A stretch of DNA of 64,000 nt from Lactarius indigo (GCA_025766275.1 JAFKAC010000002.1:3100001-3164000); one strand, 5' to 3'. Shown: positions 11,101 through 21,868, numbered from the stretch's first letter. Notes: generated from the sequence alone by a model not told the origin. Numbers and translations are program-made.

Positions 11101-12947
11101 AAACTACGCGGGAATCCCCCTTCTTTCTCTTATCAGGGTTCAACCCTCGCGCTGATTGGACCGATAGGCCTTCCCCTATCCCACAGGTGTCGCTAAGGTT
11201 GGATCAATTCAAACAGGCACGACAACATGCCTTCTCTTGCATGCTCTGGGCGCAAAAGTCATGGGTCAAACACAAAGATACGCCCAAGTTCAAAGAAGGA
11301 GACCTTGTATGGCTTGAAGGGCGCCACTTACACACTCACCAACCAACCGCAAAACTAGCCGCAAAGCGCCACAGACCATTTAAGGTCATCCAGGTGATGT
11401 CCCCTGTCAACTATTGTCTCGAACTTCCCACGCAGTGGAGCATCCATGATGTCTTCCATATAGATCTTCTCACACCTTATCGCGAGACACCCACGCACGG
11501 ACCAAATTACCAGTGCCCACCACCCGATTTGGTCGATAACGAAGAAGAATATGAAGTCGAGAAGATTCTAGACTCTCGGTGATTCGGCAGAAGACGTCGA
11601 CTCCAGTATCTCGTCAAATGGAAAGGTTATCCAGACTCTGATAACCAGTGGATAGATAAGGATGACGTATTTGCCAATGAAGCCATGCGGGAGTTCAAAC
11701 ATTCCAACCCCGACAGAGAAACACATATAAGGATGACCTCCCATCGTGTTAAGTCCCCATCATCCATTCACTCCATGTCCTCTACTTGACGCAATGCCCA
11801 GCTCACACTCCTCTCCACCCTTACCAACGACTCCGCCACCACGCTTGTCAACCCTGACACCTCCAACAACGCCGCAACCGATGGAGCTACTGCCAGAGGC
11901 CGTACCGCCGTGCAGCATGAGGAGGACGGCCCTATCACTGGTGAAGAACTGCACCAGACACTGCAATGATTCCCTTTGCCCCTACAGGGAGTTGTCAACG
12001 ACGATCCAGCAGCAACTCAGCCAGCACCTCCACCAATGTACGCCCTCACAAATCCCGATACCGGTGAGCCCGAAGTCTTCCTCACCGAAGACGAGCTTTT
12101 TCGGCTTCAAGCAGCTGTCCCACGCGGTGAAGCCACCAGACGCCATGAAGAAGTACGAACAAGAATGGAAGGAGACAGTGGCGCGGTGGCAGCAGGAGCA
12201 ACTGCATATCGCCGCTTGCCGACGCCGAATGATGAAGGAACGGAGGGAGTACTGGACGAAGATGAGGATGAAGATGAGCTTGGAGACTACTACCCCATCA
12301 GGCACGCATTCCTTAACCATGAATTCTACACTGAAGATCCAGCCGCCACTCCCTACCTCATCGACGCAGCAGGGGGGCCTCTACACCGAGGACGAGTCGC
12401 CATGGCACAAGTGGCTTGTTATACACCAATGGGGGAACGAGACCCAGCAACCAGGGCTGTCGTCCCTGAAGGGTTCCGGGTCAATAGAGGACCCGATTAC
12501 ATTCCATTCCCGATCAAACTCCCCAACAGACCGACGGTACAAGCATCCCACGTACAGGTTATCCGAGGAGGAGACCCCTTCGTACTCGGACTAGCTCCAG
12601 GATCGGGTTTCCTCTATGGAAAACCCCTTTACGCCACCCCTCATCTCCCGAAGAACAACCGCGCATTCATTCCCCATGAAGAATACTTCATGCTTCGCGA
12701 CCGACACCCCACCGACTTGTTACTAATGTGCATTGGGGATGTCACCCTTATTCAAGAGTTGTGCCGCTTCCGACAGTTCGCCTTCGCCGAGGATCAATTG
12801 GAGAAGCGGATTCGGCAACTACAATTAGAGAGGGAGATGGTAGTCGTGGACAAAAAGGACAGTCTCTATCGTCTTGAAAGGGCTAACATATTGGCGCACA
12901 TGGAAGATGAAGCGGAGCAAATGAGACAGGAATCGGTAGCGGATTAG
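8161..12947 (+). pseudogene. pol of element B: PR-RT-RH-INT-chromodomain plus extension
   Basis: One frame with four TGA stops (9876, 11580, 11787, 11967). Domains: protease DSGAT near 8300; RT with YMDD at 9381-9392; RNase H near 9800-10060, whose first catalytic Asp is replaced by Asn (9837-9839); integrase zinc domain HHCC (about 10488-10605); DDE core with Asp 10695, Asp 10878 and Glu 10986; GPY/F-like region near 11360-11480; chromodomain about 11541-11690, containing a TGA. After it comes a conserved extension of about 380 codons ending in a coiled-coil-like segment (12,780-12,940) and TAG at 12945. Expressed through the -1 frameshift. As it stands it cannot yield a full polyprotein without readthrough. 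Confidence 0.9.
11794..12594 (+). CDS. ORF3 of element B: overlapping +1-frame ORF, unknown
   Basis: A 266-codon ORF starting at ATG 11794, entirely inside the post-chromodomain part of pol and shifted +1 relative to it. Element A has an ORF of exactly 266 codons here and C has one of 238 codons, both starting at the equivalent ATG. The protein has a Pro/Ser/Thr-rich N-terminus, a Cys cluster (CxxxCxxxxC) in A and B only, a charged amphipathic helix with spaced Trp residues that is conserved in C, and a C-terminal DPI-F motif, also in C. No family is recognised. It could be an accessory protein read from a subgenomic or reinitiating message, or a by-product of pol conservation; codon-substitution analysis would separate these. 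Confidence 0.5.
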   Translation: MPSSHSSPPLPTTPPPRLSTLTPPTTPQPMELLPEAVPPCSMRRTALSLVKNCTRHCNDSLCPYRELSTTIQQQLSQHLHQCTPSQIPIPVSPKSSSPKTSFFGFKQLSHAVKPPDAMKKYEQEWKETVARWQQEQLHIAACRRRMMKERREYWTKMRMKMSLETTTPSGTHSLTMNSTLKIQPPLPTSSTQQGGLYTEDESPWHKWLVIHQWGNETQQPGLSSLKGSGSIEDPITFHSRSNSPTDRRYKHPTYRLSEEETPSYSD

Positions 12948-12967
12948 TGAGGTGGGCCTCACTCCTG

Positions 12968-12979
12968 AAAAGGGGGTGA
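12968..12979 (+). other. Polypurine tract of element B
   Basis: AAAAGGGGGTGA immediately upstream of the 3' LTR, the expected plus-strand primer position. It is nearly identical in A (24080-24091) and in C. Confidence 0.85.
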
Positions 12980-13488
12980 TGTTACGGTACGGACTCAGTG
13001 ACTCATTACACACGACTCATGACCAGTTATGACTACGGTCCGGCATCAGTATTAGTCATGGACTTTTACATTGTATCAGGCAGCATAGTAGTTCGCATGT
13101 GATTGTGACTCATGTATGACTCATTCCTAGGATAGCTGTACTAGGGTTTGAGCTAGTTACGCTATTGGTCTCTTACTGTTCTAGTGGCGCTTTAAAGCCC
13201 GCACGTATCTGTATAAGTAGTTGTCTCGAAAGACCAAGAGTCCCCATCTTGGTCTTCTTCAATCCACCATCTTGACTCGTCTTTTGCCTGCCTTAGTTTC
13301 TAACTAAGAGTGCCTCCGCTACTATCCACCAAGGGATAGCACTTCATTCACCTTAGCTGTAGCATGTGCCCGTGTGCCCCTATTCAGCCTGCATTGGGTT
13401 GACACGTGGTCCCCATTTGCCTAAGTTTCGCTAAGTTGATTACGCCGTCTTTGTGTCCAAGTCGGACTAACGCCGGTGGAGCGTAACA
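12980..13488 (+). repeat. 3' LTR of element B
   Basis: 509 bp, the same length as the 5' LTR, with about 8 differences, of which 7 are transitions, mainly at CpG. Confidence 0.97.
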
Positions 13489-13976
13489 CCTGTACATCTC
13501 TCATGTGTTCCCTCGATTTGGACTCCCCTCGCGCATTATCAGTGACTGAGATCCTTGCTTGACGTCCAAATTCATGCAAGAGATATGCAAGATTCTTGGC
13601 ATCAGCCAAAATATCTCAACCACCTATCACCCTTGAACTGATGGCCAATCGGAATGAACGAATCAGTGGCTTGAGCAATATCTTCATTTTTGGGTAAATG
13701 AACGACAAGACGATTGGGTCCATTATCTGCCTATGGCAGAATTCACACACAACAATTGGCCTAATGAGACTATGCGAGAGTCCCCTTTCTTCCTCTTATC
13801 AGGGTTCAATCCTCACACTGATTGGATTGATAGACCATCTCCTATCCCACAAGTATCACTAAGGCTAGACCAATTTAAACAGGCATGACAGCATGCCTTC
13901 TCCTGCATGACCAAGGCACAAAAATCATGGGTCAAGCACAAAGATACACCCAAGTTCAAAGAAGGCGACCTTGTAT
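13489..13976 (+). pseudogene. pol of element A: integrase core, middle fragment
   Basis: Continues from the break at element B: integrase from the second catalytic Asp region through the YHP-TDGQSE-type motif to the start of the C-terminal part, with several TGA codons. It ends at TGTAT (13972-13976), the target duplication of element C. Confidence 0.88.
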
Positions 13977-14506
13977 TGTAACGCCGTCACGACGTTAGCT
14001 CGACTTGAGCCGGCTGAGGCGATAACAACTTAGTGGGTGTCAAAGGTCGTCGACTTGAAGACACAGAGGTCCAAGTGTATACTCTGGTGAATGCGCAGAG
14101 GCACACCGAATAGTCGTCTTGCTGGTCTGATCGCGATGAAGTTTTTAAAGATGAAGTAGAAGAAGTCGAGAGAGAGAAAGAGAGAAAACAAGTGACGATT
14201 CAAGAAGACCAAGATGGCGTATCTTGGTCTTTACAAGACAGTTTAAATACACAAACCAGCAGGCTTAGAAGCGCTGCTATGAGTCACTGTAGGTAGCGTC
14301 CAACGTATCGCAGAAACATCTCGAATCCTAATACTACTAGTACCTGTACTAGTGGCGTCGGTCATCAGTCAGCAATCCGTACCGTATCTCCTATCACACT
14401 ACCGTATCACCGTAAGTAAGTCCGCAACTAATATACCTTACCGCCGTAGCTGCAACCGGTACAGTAAGGGTTCGTAATCGGACTCACACTTGCTCGTAAC
14501 GTTACA
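13977..14506 (-). repeat. 3' LTR of element C
   Basis: 530 bp, identical to the right LTR except for about 4 transitions. The dyad arms are 14205-14215 and 14221-14231. On the minus strand a TATTTAAAC box starting at 14249 lies 34 bp before the self-primer at 14215. Confidence 0.96.
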
Positions 14507-14520
14507 TCACCCCCCTTTTT
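14507..14520 (-). other. Polypurine tract of element C
   Basis: On the minus strand this reads as a run of A then six G ending GTGA next to the 3' LTR, matching A and B. Confidence 0.85.
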
Positions 14521-14536
14521 AGCGTGAGACCCCGAC

Positions 14537-16425
14537 TCACCGAAAGTCCCTCGGCTGCCAGTCCCTCTGCTCGTCGGCGATCCTCTCCAGCGCCATGGCT
14601 CGCTCCAGCCGATAGATGGAGTCCTGTCGGTCGCTCTGTGCGCAAGCGATCATGTCACGCAGTTGCGCCACCCTCGCTCGCAACCGTTCCAGCTCGAAGC
14701 TGGCCGCACGGTAGCGCGTGACCTCCGCGGTGAGGGTCTCGTCGTTGATGCAGTTGAGGGCGCGGTCGGTGATACGGTCCGCAGCGAAGATGACGAGGTC
14801 CTCGTGCGGATACGTAGGGCGTAGTGCAGGGTTGACGTGTGGCTCGGCATAAAGGGGCTTACCGTACAAGTGAGGAGAGCCCGGTATGACCCCCAATATG
14901 ATGGGGTCCGCCCCTCCAATGATCTGGATGTGGGATGCGTCCCGCTCTACTCCGTCGGGTCCGGTGATGGGGTATCGAATATAATGGGGTCGTCGGTTTG
15001 CCTGGAACCCCTCAGGCGCAATAACGTGCGCGGGGTCGTCAGCGACGGTGAAGGGACGGTGCTCAGCGGCGCCCGGTACACGCACACGTCCTCGGTACAT
15101 GGCGGACCCGTCGGAGTTGACGAGCCAGGGCATGATGCGGGGATTAGTAGGGTCGCCTTTCGTTCGAAGGAAGGCGTGGCGTGCCGGGTAGTAATCGTCG
15201 TCGTCATGGCCAGCCTCAGCAGCCTCCATCGCTGCCGCCGCTCTCGCATCTCCTTCAGTCGGGCCGCGGCTGAGTCTAGCTGTTCCTTCTGCCACTCCGC
15301 CGCTACTCTCCTCCATCCCTCCAACTCGTACTCCAGGAGAGCTTGAACGCTCGTCGTTGCGCGGGAAAACTCCACAAACGCCAATGAGGTCGTCGCTTGG
15401 GGGGATGGCAGCGATTGGTTCGCGCTCTCCCTGTTCGTCTCGGAAGACGTGGACGACGGCGGATTCGTCGTCGGGTTGTTGCGTTGGATCTGGAAATCGG
15501 GCAAGGACGTTTGCCCATTCTTGTGCGGTGATGTGGCCCTCTGGCTCGCCGATAGGTGTGTACGGGGTGATTTGGGCGTTGGGAATCTCGGTCTCGTCGT
15601 CTTCAGCGAGGAGGGCCCGAGCGTCTTCTGCAAGGGAGTCGAGGAGGATCGCTTGGGTGACATGTCTCAGAGGGGAAGTGGGCATGAGAGTGGTAGATGT
15701 GATAGAGCGAAGAAAGAGGGGACGACTCTCCTGGGTATGGGTCGAGCTCCTTTTAACTGTTACTCCGTGTGCTTGTGTTTCTTGATAGAGACGAAGCGCT
15801 TCCGGGGCGAAGACGTCATCCTTATCGACCCACTGATTCTCCGAGTCTGGGTACCCTTTCCACTTGACGAGGTACTGGAGGCGTCGCCTTCTGCCGAAGT
15901 GTCTGGAGTCTAGAATGGCCTCGACTTCGTACTCCTCCTCTCCATCGATCAGTTCGGGCGGTGGTCGCGTGAAATTTTCCCCGTGTAAGGGAGTTTGTTT
16001 GTACGGTGTGAGAAGATCGATATGGAACACTGGGTGTATACTCCACTGCGTGGGAAGTTCCAATCGATAGTTGTAGGGTGACATCACCTGGATCACTTTA
16101 AAAGGGCCGTGGCGCCGCGCCGCCAATTTTGCCGTTGGTTGATTGGTCCGGAGATGCTTCCCCTCCAGCCACACGAGGTCGTTGACGCTGAACTTGGGCG
16201 TATCTTTGTTGCGCACCCATGCCTCTTGTGCCTTTTTCATAAGGCTTTGGGCGCTGTTCCTTGCCTCTTTTAGTTGTGTCAGTCGTGTGGTCACCTGGGG
16301 AATAGGGGAAGGCTTATCTGTCCAATCTGCTTGAGGGTCGTATCCCATCAGAAGCTGAAATGGCAATTGTTTTGTATGTTCATGAGGCCAGTTGTTGTGC
16401 GCGAATTCTGCGATTGGCAGGTAGG
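14537..16425 (-). pseudogene. pol of element C: integrase C-terminus, chromodomain, extension
   Basis: Open from the solo-LTR scar to the stop at 14537 (about 630 codons). It contains the end of the integrase core, the GPY/F-like segment (about 16,040-16,130), the chromodomain (about 15,800-15,930, EYEVEAILDSR- to KWKGYPDSENQW-type motifs) and a 400-residue extension. The extension shares with B the DYYP-RHAFL, YRGRV, PEGF-NR, ASHIQ-I-G-DPI-LG, YGKPLYA and DSIYRLERA-type motifs. The Asp/Glu-rich and coiled-coil character suggests a protein-interaction role; this is inference. Confidence 0.88.
14947..15663 (-). CDS. ORF3 of element C: overlapping +1-frame ORF, unknown
   Basis: 238 codons from ATG at 15663, in the same +1 relation to pol as in A and B. 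The central helix (W-x2-VAxEWQxEQL-xxAAxR-type pattern, then ERRQRW) and the C-terminal DPIIF motif align with B, although surrounding DNA has diverged strongly. The N-terminus is Ser/Thr/Pro-rich and basic. The Cys cluster of A and B is absent. Function unknown. Confidence 0.5.
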   Translation of the reverse strand: MSPKRSSSTPLQKTLGPSSLKTTRPRFPTPKSPRTHLSASQRATSPHKNGQTSLPDFQIQRNNPTTNPPSSTSSETNRESANQSLPSPQATTSLAFVEFSRATTSVQALLEYELEGWRRVAAEWQKEQLDSAAARLKEMRERRQRWRLLRLAMTTTITTRHATPSFERKATLLIPASCPGSSTPTGPPCTEDVCVYRAPLSTVPSPSLTTPRTLLRLRGSRQTDDPIIFDTPSPDPTE

Positions 16426-17030
16426 TGATGAACAGCACACATAGATAGCTTACTCACAGAGGGACAGAGTGTTCTGTGGTGAGACAAGCTGGGTGGCTGG
16501 AAGCAGCAACAGGAAAGTCTAGCAAGGTAAAGCAAGGTGTCTGGCACACAGCAGTGAGAGAACTGATAATAGTATTACAGTGGAGGGAACATACCTGGCA
16601 CACAGCAGTGAGAGAACTGATGTGGACCAGGAGCGTACAGGCACTACTACTTATACTGTACAGAGGTGTGACGCTAATACAAGAGTGGTAATGTAGAGTC
16701 ACAGAATACAAGGAGCGTTGTTCTACATACAGGACAAAAGGAGTGTATGAAAAGAGAACAAGGCGACTAGAACAAAGAGAGTCCAGACAAAGATGATATC
16801 ATAATGACATCACAATAAGGATAAGAACTAAAGGAGAACAAAGGACTGAGTACAATGAAGTGTCCGGAGCGTTCTACATGATGTCATAGTACATGACGCA
16901 ATGATCAGCGCTAGATTGTACAGATCAAAATGTAAGTAATCTACAAGTCCAATTAGTCTAATCTAAAGCAGTCCATGCTGCAAGTCCGGTCCGTACGAGC
17001 CACTAAGTGCGCAAGGGTCACTTATCAACA
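16426..17030 (-). repeat. Family-2 solo LTR, TSD GTAGG
   Basis: 605 bp with perfect GTAGG duplications (16421-16425, 17031-17035), inserted in the integrase of element C. It has the two-copy form of the 27-bp repeat. Because C is the youngest gypsy element here, family 2 was active after C inserted. Confidence 0.95.
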
Positions 17031-19822
17031 GTAGGTGGTCCAATTGTTCTGCCGTTCGTTCACCCAGAAGCGTAGGTACTGCTCCAACCATTGGTTGGTC
17101 CTCTCCGATTGTCCGTCGGTGCGTGGGTGGTAGGCCGTTGAGATGTTTTGTTGGACTCCCAGGATTCGGCATACCTCCCTTGTAAACTTGGATGTATATC
17201 GCGGGTCTCGATCGAACGCTGCGGTCTCTTCCGCCGTTATCTCCTCCTTGCATGGTATGAATACTGAGGCCTTGCTACAGTCGTGGTCTGTTACGGTAAG
17301 GATGCTGTCGTACCCTTTTGATTCTGGTAGCTTGGTGATGAAGTCAACTGCCACGGTCTGGAAGGGGGTGGCGTCAAGTATCGGAGTGATGGGGTGTAAT
17401 GCCGCCCGTATGGGGCGCGTGTTGACCTTGTTTCGTTGGCACTCGGCGCATCCTTGAACGTACTCGTACACGTCTTTCCGGAGTCGTGGCCACCAGTAGT
17501 GTCTTTCCAGGATTCATTGAGTTCTTGCGATTCCCGGATGCCCATGTGCAGGCAGGTCGTGGTGGTCGTGAATCAGCACTCGATGTGTCGATGCTGGCCC
17601 TGTGATTACGAACCTTCCGTCTTTGTACCATTCCCCTTGTATTTTCTTCAGCTGATGTGGGTCTACCCATACTTTAATTACCTCCTCGTCTTGCTGGTGC
17701 CGCAGTTGCGTCAGGTTTGGATTGAGCGTAAGCGTTCGTGCTGCGTTGAGAGCTCGGACGAAGACTTCCGGTGGTAATACCACCACTTCGCTGTTATCTT
17801 CTGCTCCCTGATTGTAGTCGGGTCGCCGTGACAGCGCGTCAGCCCTCCCGTTGTTCTTCCCTTTGATGTGGTGAATCTCAAAGTCGTACTCAGAGAGTTC
17901 GAGTACTTCCCGGGCTACCTGTCTGCTGATTTTCTGCGGCGACTTCCAATACTGCAGGTTCAAGTGATCTGAGTAGATTTTGATTTTGTGCGGAGCTCCT
18001 GCGAGTAGTGGTCTCCAATTTCGCAGGGCTTTGACTATCGCAAGTAGCTCTAGGTCGTAAATGTCGTAATTTCGTTCTGCTTCGGACAGCGTGGCCGAGT
18101 AGTAGCCTATGGGATGTCGCTTTCCGTCAGCTTTCTTTTGTAGTAATACAGCTCCCACCGCGTATCCCGAGGCATCGACTTCTAATTCGAATGGGTCTTG
18201 GAGCACCGGATGTGCTAACACTGGTTCTTCTGTAACAAGGCTTTTTAGTTTATTAAACGCCTTGTCCTCCTCGTCTGCCCATCGCCATTCTTCGTCTTTG
18301 CGCGTTAGCTTGGTGAGTGGTTTGGCATGTGTTGCAAAGCCGCGTATGAAGGGTCGGTAAAAATTGCAGAAGCCGAGGAAGGACCTGATGTCTTTGACCT
18401 TCGTTGGCGTTGGCCAGTCTTTAATTCCTTGAATTTTTACAGGGTCCATCCGTGTCACCCCCCTCTCAAGGATTACCCCCAGGTAATCCATACGCGGCTG
18501 ATGGAATAGGCACTTTTCGAGTTTGAAATAGAGATCGTGCTCGTGTGCAACACGTAGGACATCGCGCACTGCTGCGATGTGGGCCGCTAGATCATGGTCA
18601 AAGTGAGTGGCAATGCCAATGTCGTCCATGTAAACACGTATCGTGGTGCCCCGGCGTTCGTGCTTCGCTATCGTGTCCCGGTAGATGTGATTCATCATCG
18701 CCTGGAAGGTAGCGGGGGAGTTGGTGAGGCCAAAGAACATTACCGTGGGTTCGAAGAGGCCGAATTTGGTCTTAAACGCCGCTTTTTCCTGATCACCGTC
18801 GCGGATGCGAATGTTGTTGTAACCCCATCGGATGTCCAGTTTTGTGTAGATGTGAGCGTTACTGAGGTTGAGGATGAGGTCTTGAATGAGTGGTAAGGGG
18901 TACTGGTTGCAAATGGTGTACGAGTTGATGACCCGGTAGTCCTGTACCGGTCGTAGTTTTCCATCCTTCTTTTTAATGAAAAAGAAGGATGATGCGTACG
19001 GGGAAATCGAAGGGCGTAGATACCCCTGTTTCAGCTTCTCGTCTAAGAACTCTTTGAGCTCGCCCTCTTCTTTTTGCGTCATTGGATATATCTTGCAGTC
19101 TATTGCGGCTGGCGCGGATGGTTTGAAATCTATTGCGTGGTCCCACGGCCTTGCCGGGGGGAATCGGTGCGAGGCCTGCTCGTTGAATAGCATGCTGAAC
19201 ATGGCGTACTCCGGAGGGAGTACGGCTGCAGTTTGTTGTTGCTTTGCTTGTATGGCCAACTCCGTCGCAGTGGTGGCCCTGGCGAAGGTTTCTTCTTCGA
19301 GGTCCTGGAGGATCTCTTCCTTCTCCGCCGTAATTAGTGCGCGAATGGTAGGTAGCATGAGTAATTCCTCGGTGGTGGCCAGTACCACCGGATACATATC
19401 AGGATGTATGGTTGCCGTTGCCCAGCTGATGGTTGGTTCGAAGGCACTCAGCCATGGGTAACCCAATACCATATCTTCGCTTCCGAGATCCGTCACCAGG
19501 AAGGTCATCTGTTTTATCTGTCCTCGTGTTTTCACCTCCAGGTTAACATAATGAGTGATTAACTCAGCTTTGTTTTCCGTGTTGTCTATGTTCCATATCT
19601 TTCGAGGCGTTTCTAGTAGCTGCACTGGGATGCCAGCCCGTGTAGCTAGACTTGGTCGGATGAAGTTGTCGGTTGCTCCCGAATCAACTAGTGCTTTGGT
19701 TTCAGTCGTTTGGTAATTTGTTCGGACGGTTACTGGAATTCGCATAGATCAGTAGCGCGTTGTCACAATTACAGAATTACATTGAAGAGCCCTCACCCAG
19801 ACTGACGGGTTTAGGCGTCCCG
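17031..19822 (-). pseudogene. pol of element C: protease, RT, RNase H, integrase N-part
   Basis: Protease DSGAT near 19,675-19,690, RT with YMDD at 18,621-18,632, RNase H with intact first Asp (about 18,170), chromovirus-type RNase H/connection region, then integrase HHCC. A lone TGA at 17,514-17,516 interrupts the zinc domain where an Arg or Leu codon is expected. Between the first and second catalytic Asp about 18 residues present in B are missing, which removes part of the integrase core and would be expected to inactivate it. The segment ends at the solo LTR. Confidence 0.9.
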
Positions 19823-21868
19823 AAAACCCTCCTTTCCCCACAAATCTTGGAGTATGAGGTCTTTTACCTCATCCATACTGTTGGCCACCTGTGTTAGCCA
19901 TTCTTTGGCTTGTTCTCCCGCCGTTTTTACTACGTTAATCTGCGGTGCGGGTGTTACGCTTGGTGCGGGCGTTGCGTACCCAGGTAGCGATGGCTCGTAT
20001 TGGGATACTGGCCCTGGGGGTCCGGGCCATTGATGTGGGGGCCACGAGGTCTCGGTCATCCTGCTGCTAGTAGGGACATTGGACCATTGCCCTTGATTCC
20101 TTGGTTGTAGACAGTTTCGTGAGAGATGCCCCGGAGCGTGACAGTTATAACAGAGGACGTTCCTTAAGTCCCTTCGGGAACCCCCTCTTCCTCGTCCTCT
20201 CACTCCAGGCCCTCCTCTTGGTGGGAAAGGTGGCGTTGGCCAGTCGCAGTGAGGCAGCTTGTTGAAGTCAATGTCTTCTGACCCTGCTAGTCGTACTTTA
20301 GCACGGTCTGCCGACGTGTCCATGGCCCAGGGGTTTGTTTGTGGCAAGTTCTGCGGGAGGGCCCATCCCGCATTTCCGCTCTGCTTCTTCGGCTGCGTCA
20401 GGGTATTCTTGTATTTGTTGAGCCTGGCCTTAAGGTGGATGTAATTCTTCTGCCGCTTGAGTACGGCCCTTTTCCATTCGTCAAACGTGGTTGGTTCATC
20501 GAACTGGAACGCGTTTTTGAATAGGTCTCTCGGCAGACCCGACGTAAACAGATCGATGGTTTGTGGTTCATTGAGGCGGTAGTGAGCCTTCCGCGCGAGC
20601 TGTTCGAAGTCGTTGACGTACTTGTCAATGTCCTCTCCCGTCATTTTGAACCCTTTTCTCAGTATTGCTTGGGCTTGTTCGCGTTCTAGCGTGTTTTCGA
20701 ATCGTTGGCTGAAGCCATCGGCCACCGCGTTCCATAGATCGCAGGTATAGGGGCTAATCCCCCGTTGTATTTGTCTGTTGAGCCAGTTCAGGAAGGATAG
20801 GACCCATTCGCTGACTGCTCCGCCTTTGATGTAAGAGAGAAACAGAAGGCATCTTCTGTAGTCGTTGCGCATGATAGGGGCGTCTAAGTTCATCCCCCAA
20901 TAAACGTGCCACTGTGTTAGGAATTGGTCCACTTTGAGTCTGTCTCCATCAAAAATGGAAGGTGGCTCGCCGGTTAATTTCTCGTTAGGAGGTCCTCCTC
21001 CTCTGGCGTCCCCGCCACCTCCTCCTCCACCGCCTCCTCCTCCCCCGGGTGGTCCGGTGGGTGGTCTGATTGGCGGTTTGGTCCTTTGTAAGTCGAATGG
21101 GATGCCTCCACTTGGCGGTGGTGGTGGGTCTCCGCTGGGTCCTCCCACTCCTGGGGGAAGTTCCAGTGCGGGTCGCCGCTCCGAAGGAGGGTCTCCTCGG
21201 TCAGATCCTATGGCCTGAAAGATGGCCGCGTCGTCAGCAGTCATTCGTACGCCGGTTTCTGGATTTATGGGCATAAGGATGTCTCTGGCTTCTTCTTGTA
21301 CTGCGCGCGCTTCTTCCAACGCGACTTCCTCCATTGCTTGTGTTAGTGTCGCCATGATGGCTGGTGATCGGATATGAATTGGTTCGGGTTCAGTGATGTG
21401 TGTGGACTCAGCTCGTTCGACAAGGAGGTCTTGTATTGCTCCTCCACTGGTTTCCGTTTGGTTTGGCTCTCGTCCTTCGCTTTCTCCCTGGCTTTGTTCT
21501 TCGGAGTCTGATACCACTTCTCCAGTTGAATGCTCTCGTATTTGCCCATCAATGGGGCCCCAATCTGATCTGCTGTTGAGTTCTCGTGCGTCGATGTCGC
21601 AACGATATCTGGGTCCAACTGGTCGTACTGCGTCCCACTGAGAGTCTATGGGGTTCCACGTAACCTCCACCCAACACAGGTGTTCGAAATTGAACTCAAC
21701 TGGGTGGAACCTGCTTGGTCCGTTGAACTCTACAAAGTATCCGGTTTCTTCTTGTCTTTCCCTCCAACTGGCAGCTTGTAAAAAGCGCGTGGGGACGTTG
21801 CGTTCTCCTCTTCTTTGGAGCGAATAGGGACGGAAGTTCGTCCACTGGTCTCTTGTTGTTACGGCCAC
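19811..21868 (-). CDS. gag of element C, intact frame
   Basis: About 685 codons without a stop: a conserved N-terminal domain shared with A and B, a Pro/Gly-rich linker with a run of about 12 Gly (near 21,010-21,050), the capsid-like core (about 20,400-20,960), an Arg/Gly-rich stretch, a CCHC knuckle (CYNC-x4-H-x4-C, near 20,130) and a C-terminal amphipathic tail ending at TAA. The start is not an ATG: the frame is closed by a TAA at the LTR junction and the first Met codon comes about 170 residues later, after well-conserved sequence. The 21868 boundary is therefore only nominal. Confidence 0.85.
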   Translation of the reverse strand: MAVTTRDQWTNFRPYSLQRRGERNVPTRFLQAASWRERQEETGYFVEFNGPSRFHPVEFNFEHLCWVEVTWNPIDSQWDAVRPVGPRYRCDIDARELNSRSDWGPIDGQIREHSTGEVVSDSEEQSQGESEGREPNQTETSGGAIQDLLVERAESTHITEPEPIHIRSPAIMATLTQAMEEVALEEARAVQEEARDILMPINPETGVRMTADDAAIFQAIGSDRGDPPSERRPALELPPGVGGPSGDPPPPPSGGIPFDLQRTKPPIRPPTGPPGGGGGGGGGGGGDARGGGPPNEKLTGEPPSIFDGDRLKVDQFLTQWHVYWGMNLDAPIMRNDYRRCLLFLSYIKGGAVSEWVLSFLNWLNRQIQRGISPYTCDLWNAVADGFSQRFENTLEREQAQAILRKGFKMTGEDIDKYVNDFEQLARKAHYRLNEPQTIDLFTSGLPRDLFKNAFQFDEPTTFDEWKRAVLKRQKNYIHLKARLNKYKNTLTQPKKQSGNAGWALPQNLPQTNPWAMDTSADRAKVRLAGSEDIDFNKLPHCDWPTPPFPPRGGPGVRGRGRGGSRRDLRNVLCYNCHAPGHLSRNCLQPRNQGQWSNVPTSSRMTETSWPPHQWPGPPGPVSQYEPSLPGYATPAPSVTPAPQINVVKTAGEQAKEWLTQVANSMDEVKDLILQDLWGKEGFRDA
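19823..19829 (-). other. -1 ribosomal frameshift heptamer, element C
   Basis: GGGTTTT on the minus strand, G GGT TTT in the gag frame, at the same codon as in A and B although the flanking codons differ. Confidence 0.72.

Larger units (their letters stand above)
5682..13488 (+). mobile_element. Ty3/gypsy element B, complete, nested in A
   Basis: A 7807-bp chromodomain gypsy element with 509-bp LTRs differing at about 8 sites (7 transitions) and a perfect TSD CCTGT (5677-5681, 13489-13493). It sits in the integrase coding part of A. Gag and pol are nearly intact: all five premature stops seen are TGA, one in gag (7798) and four in pol (9876, 11580, 11787, 11967). Its CpG content is clearly higher than that of A, consistent with a younger insertion. 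Confidence 0.97.

Noticed and set aside
11746..11793. GTG start upstream of ORF3
   Set aside because: The first ATG at 11794 has an equivalent in A and C; the upstream codons are only an open extension of the frame.
14837..15913. Plus-strand ORFs over the end of element C
   Set aside because: Antisense shadows of a high-GC coding region; no conservation with A or B in that frame.
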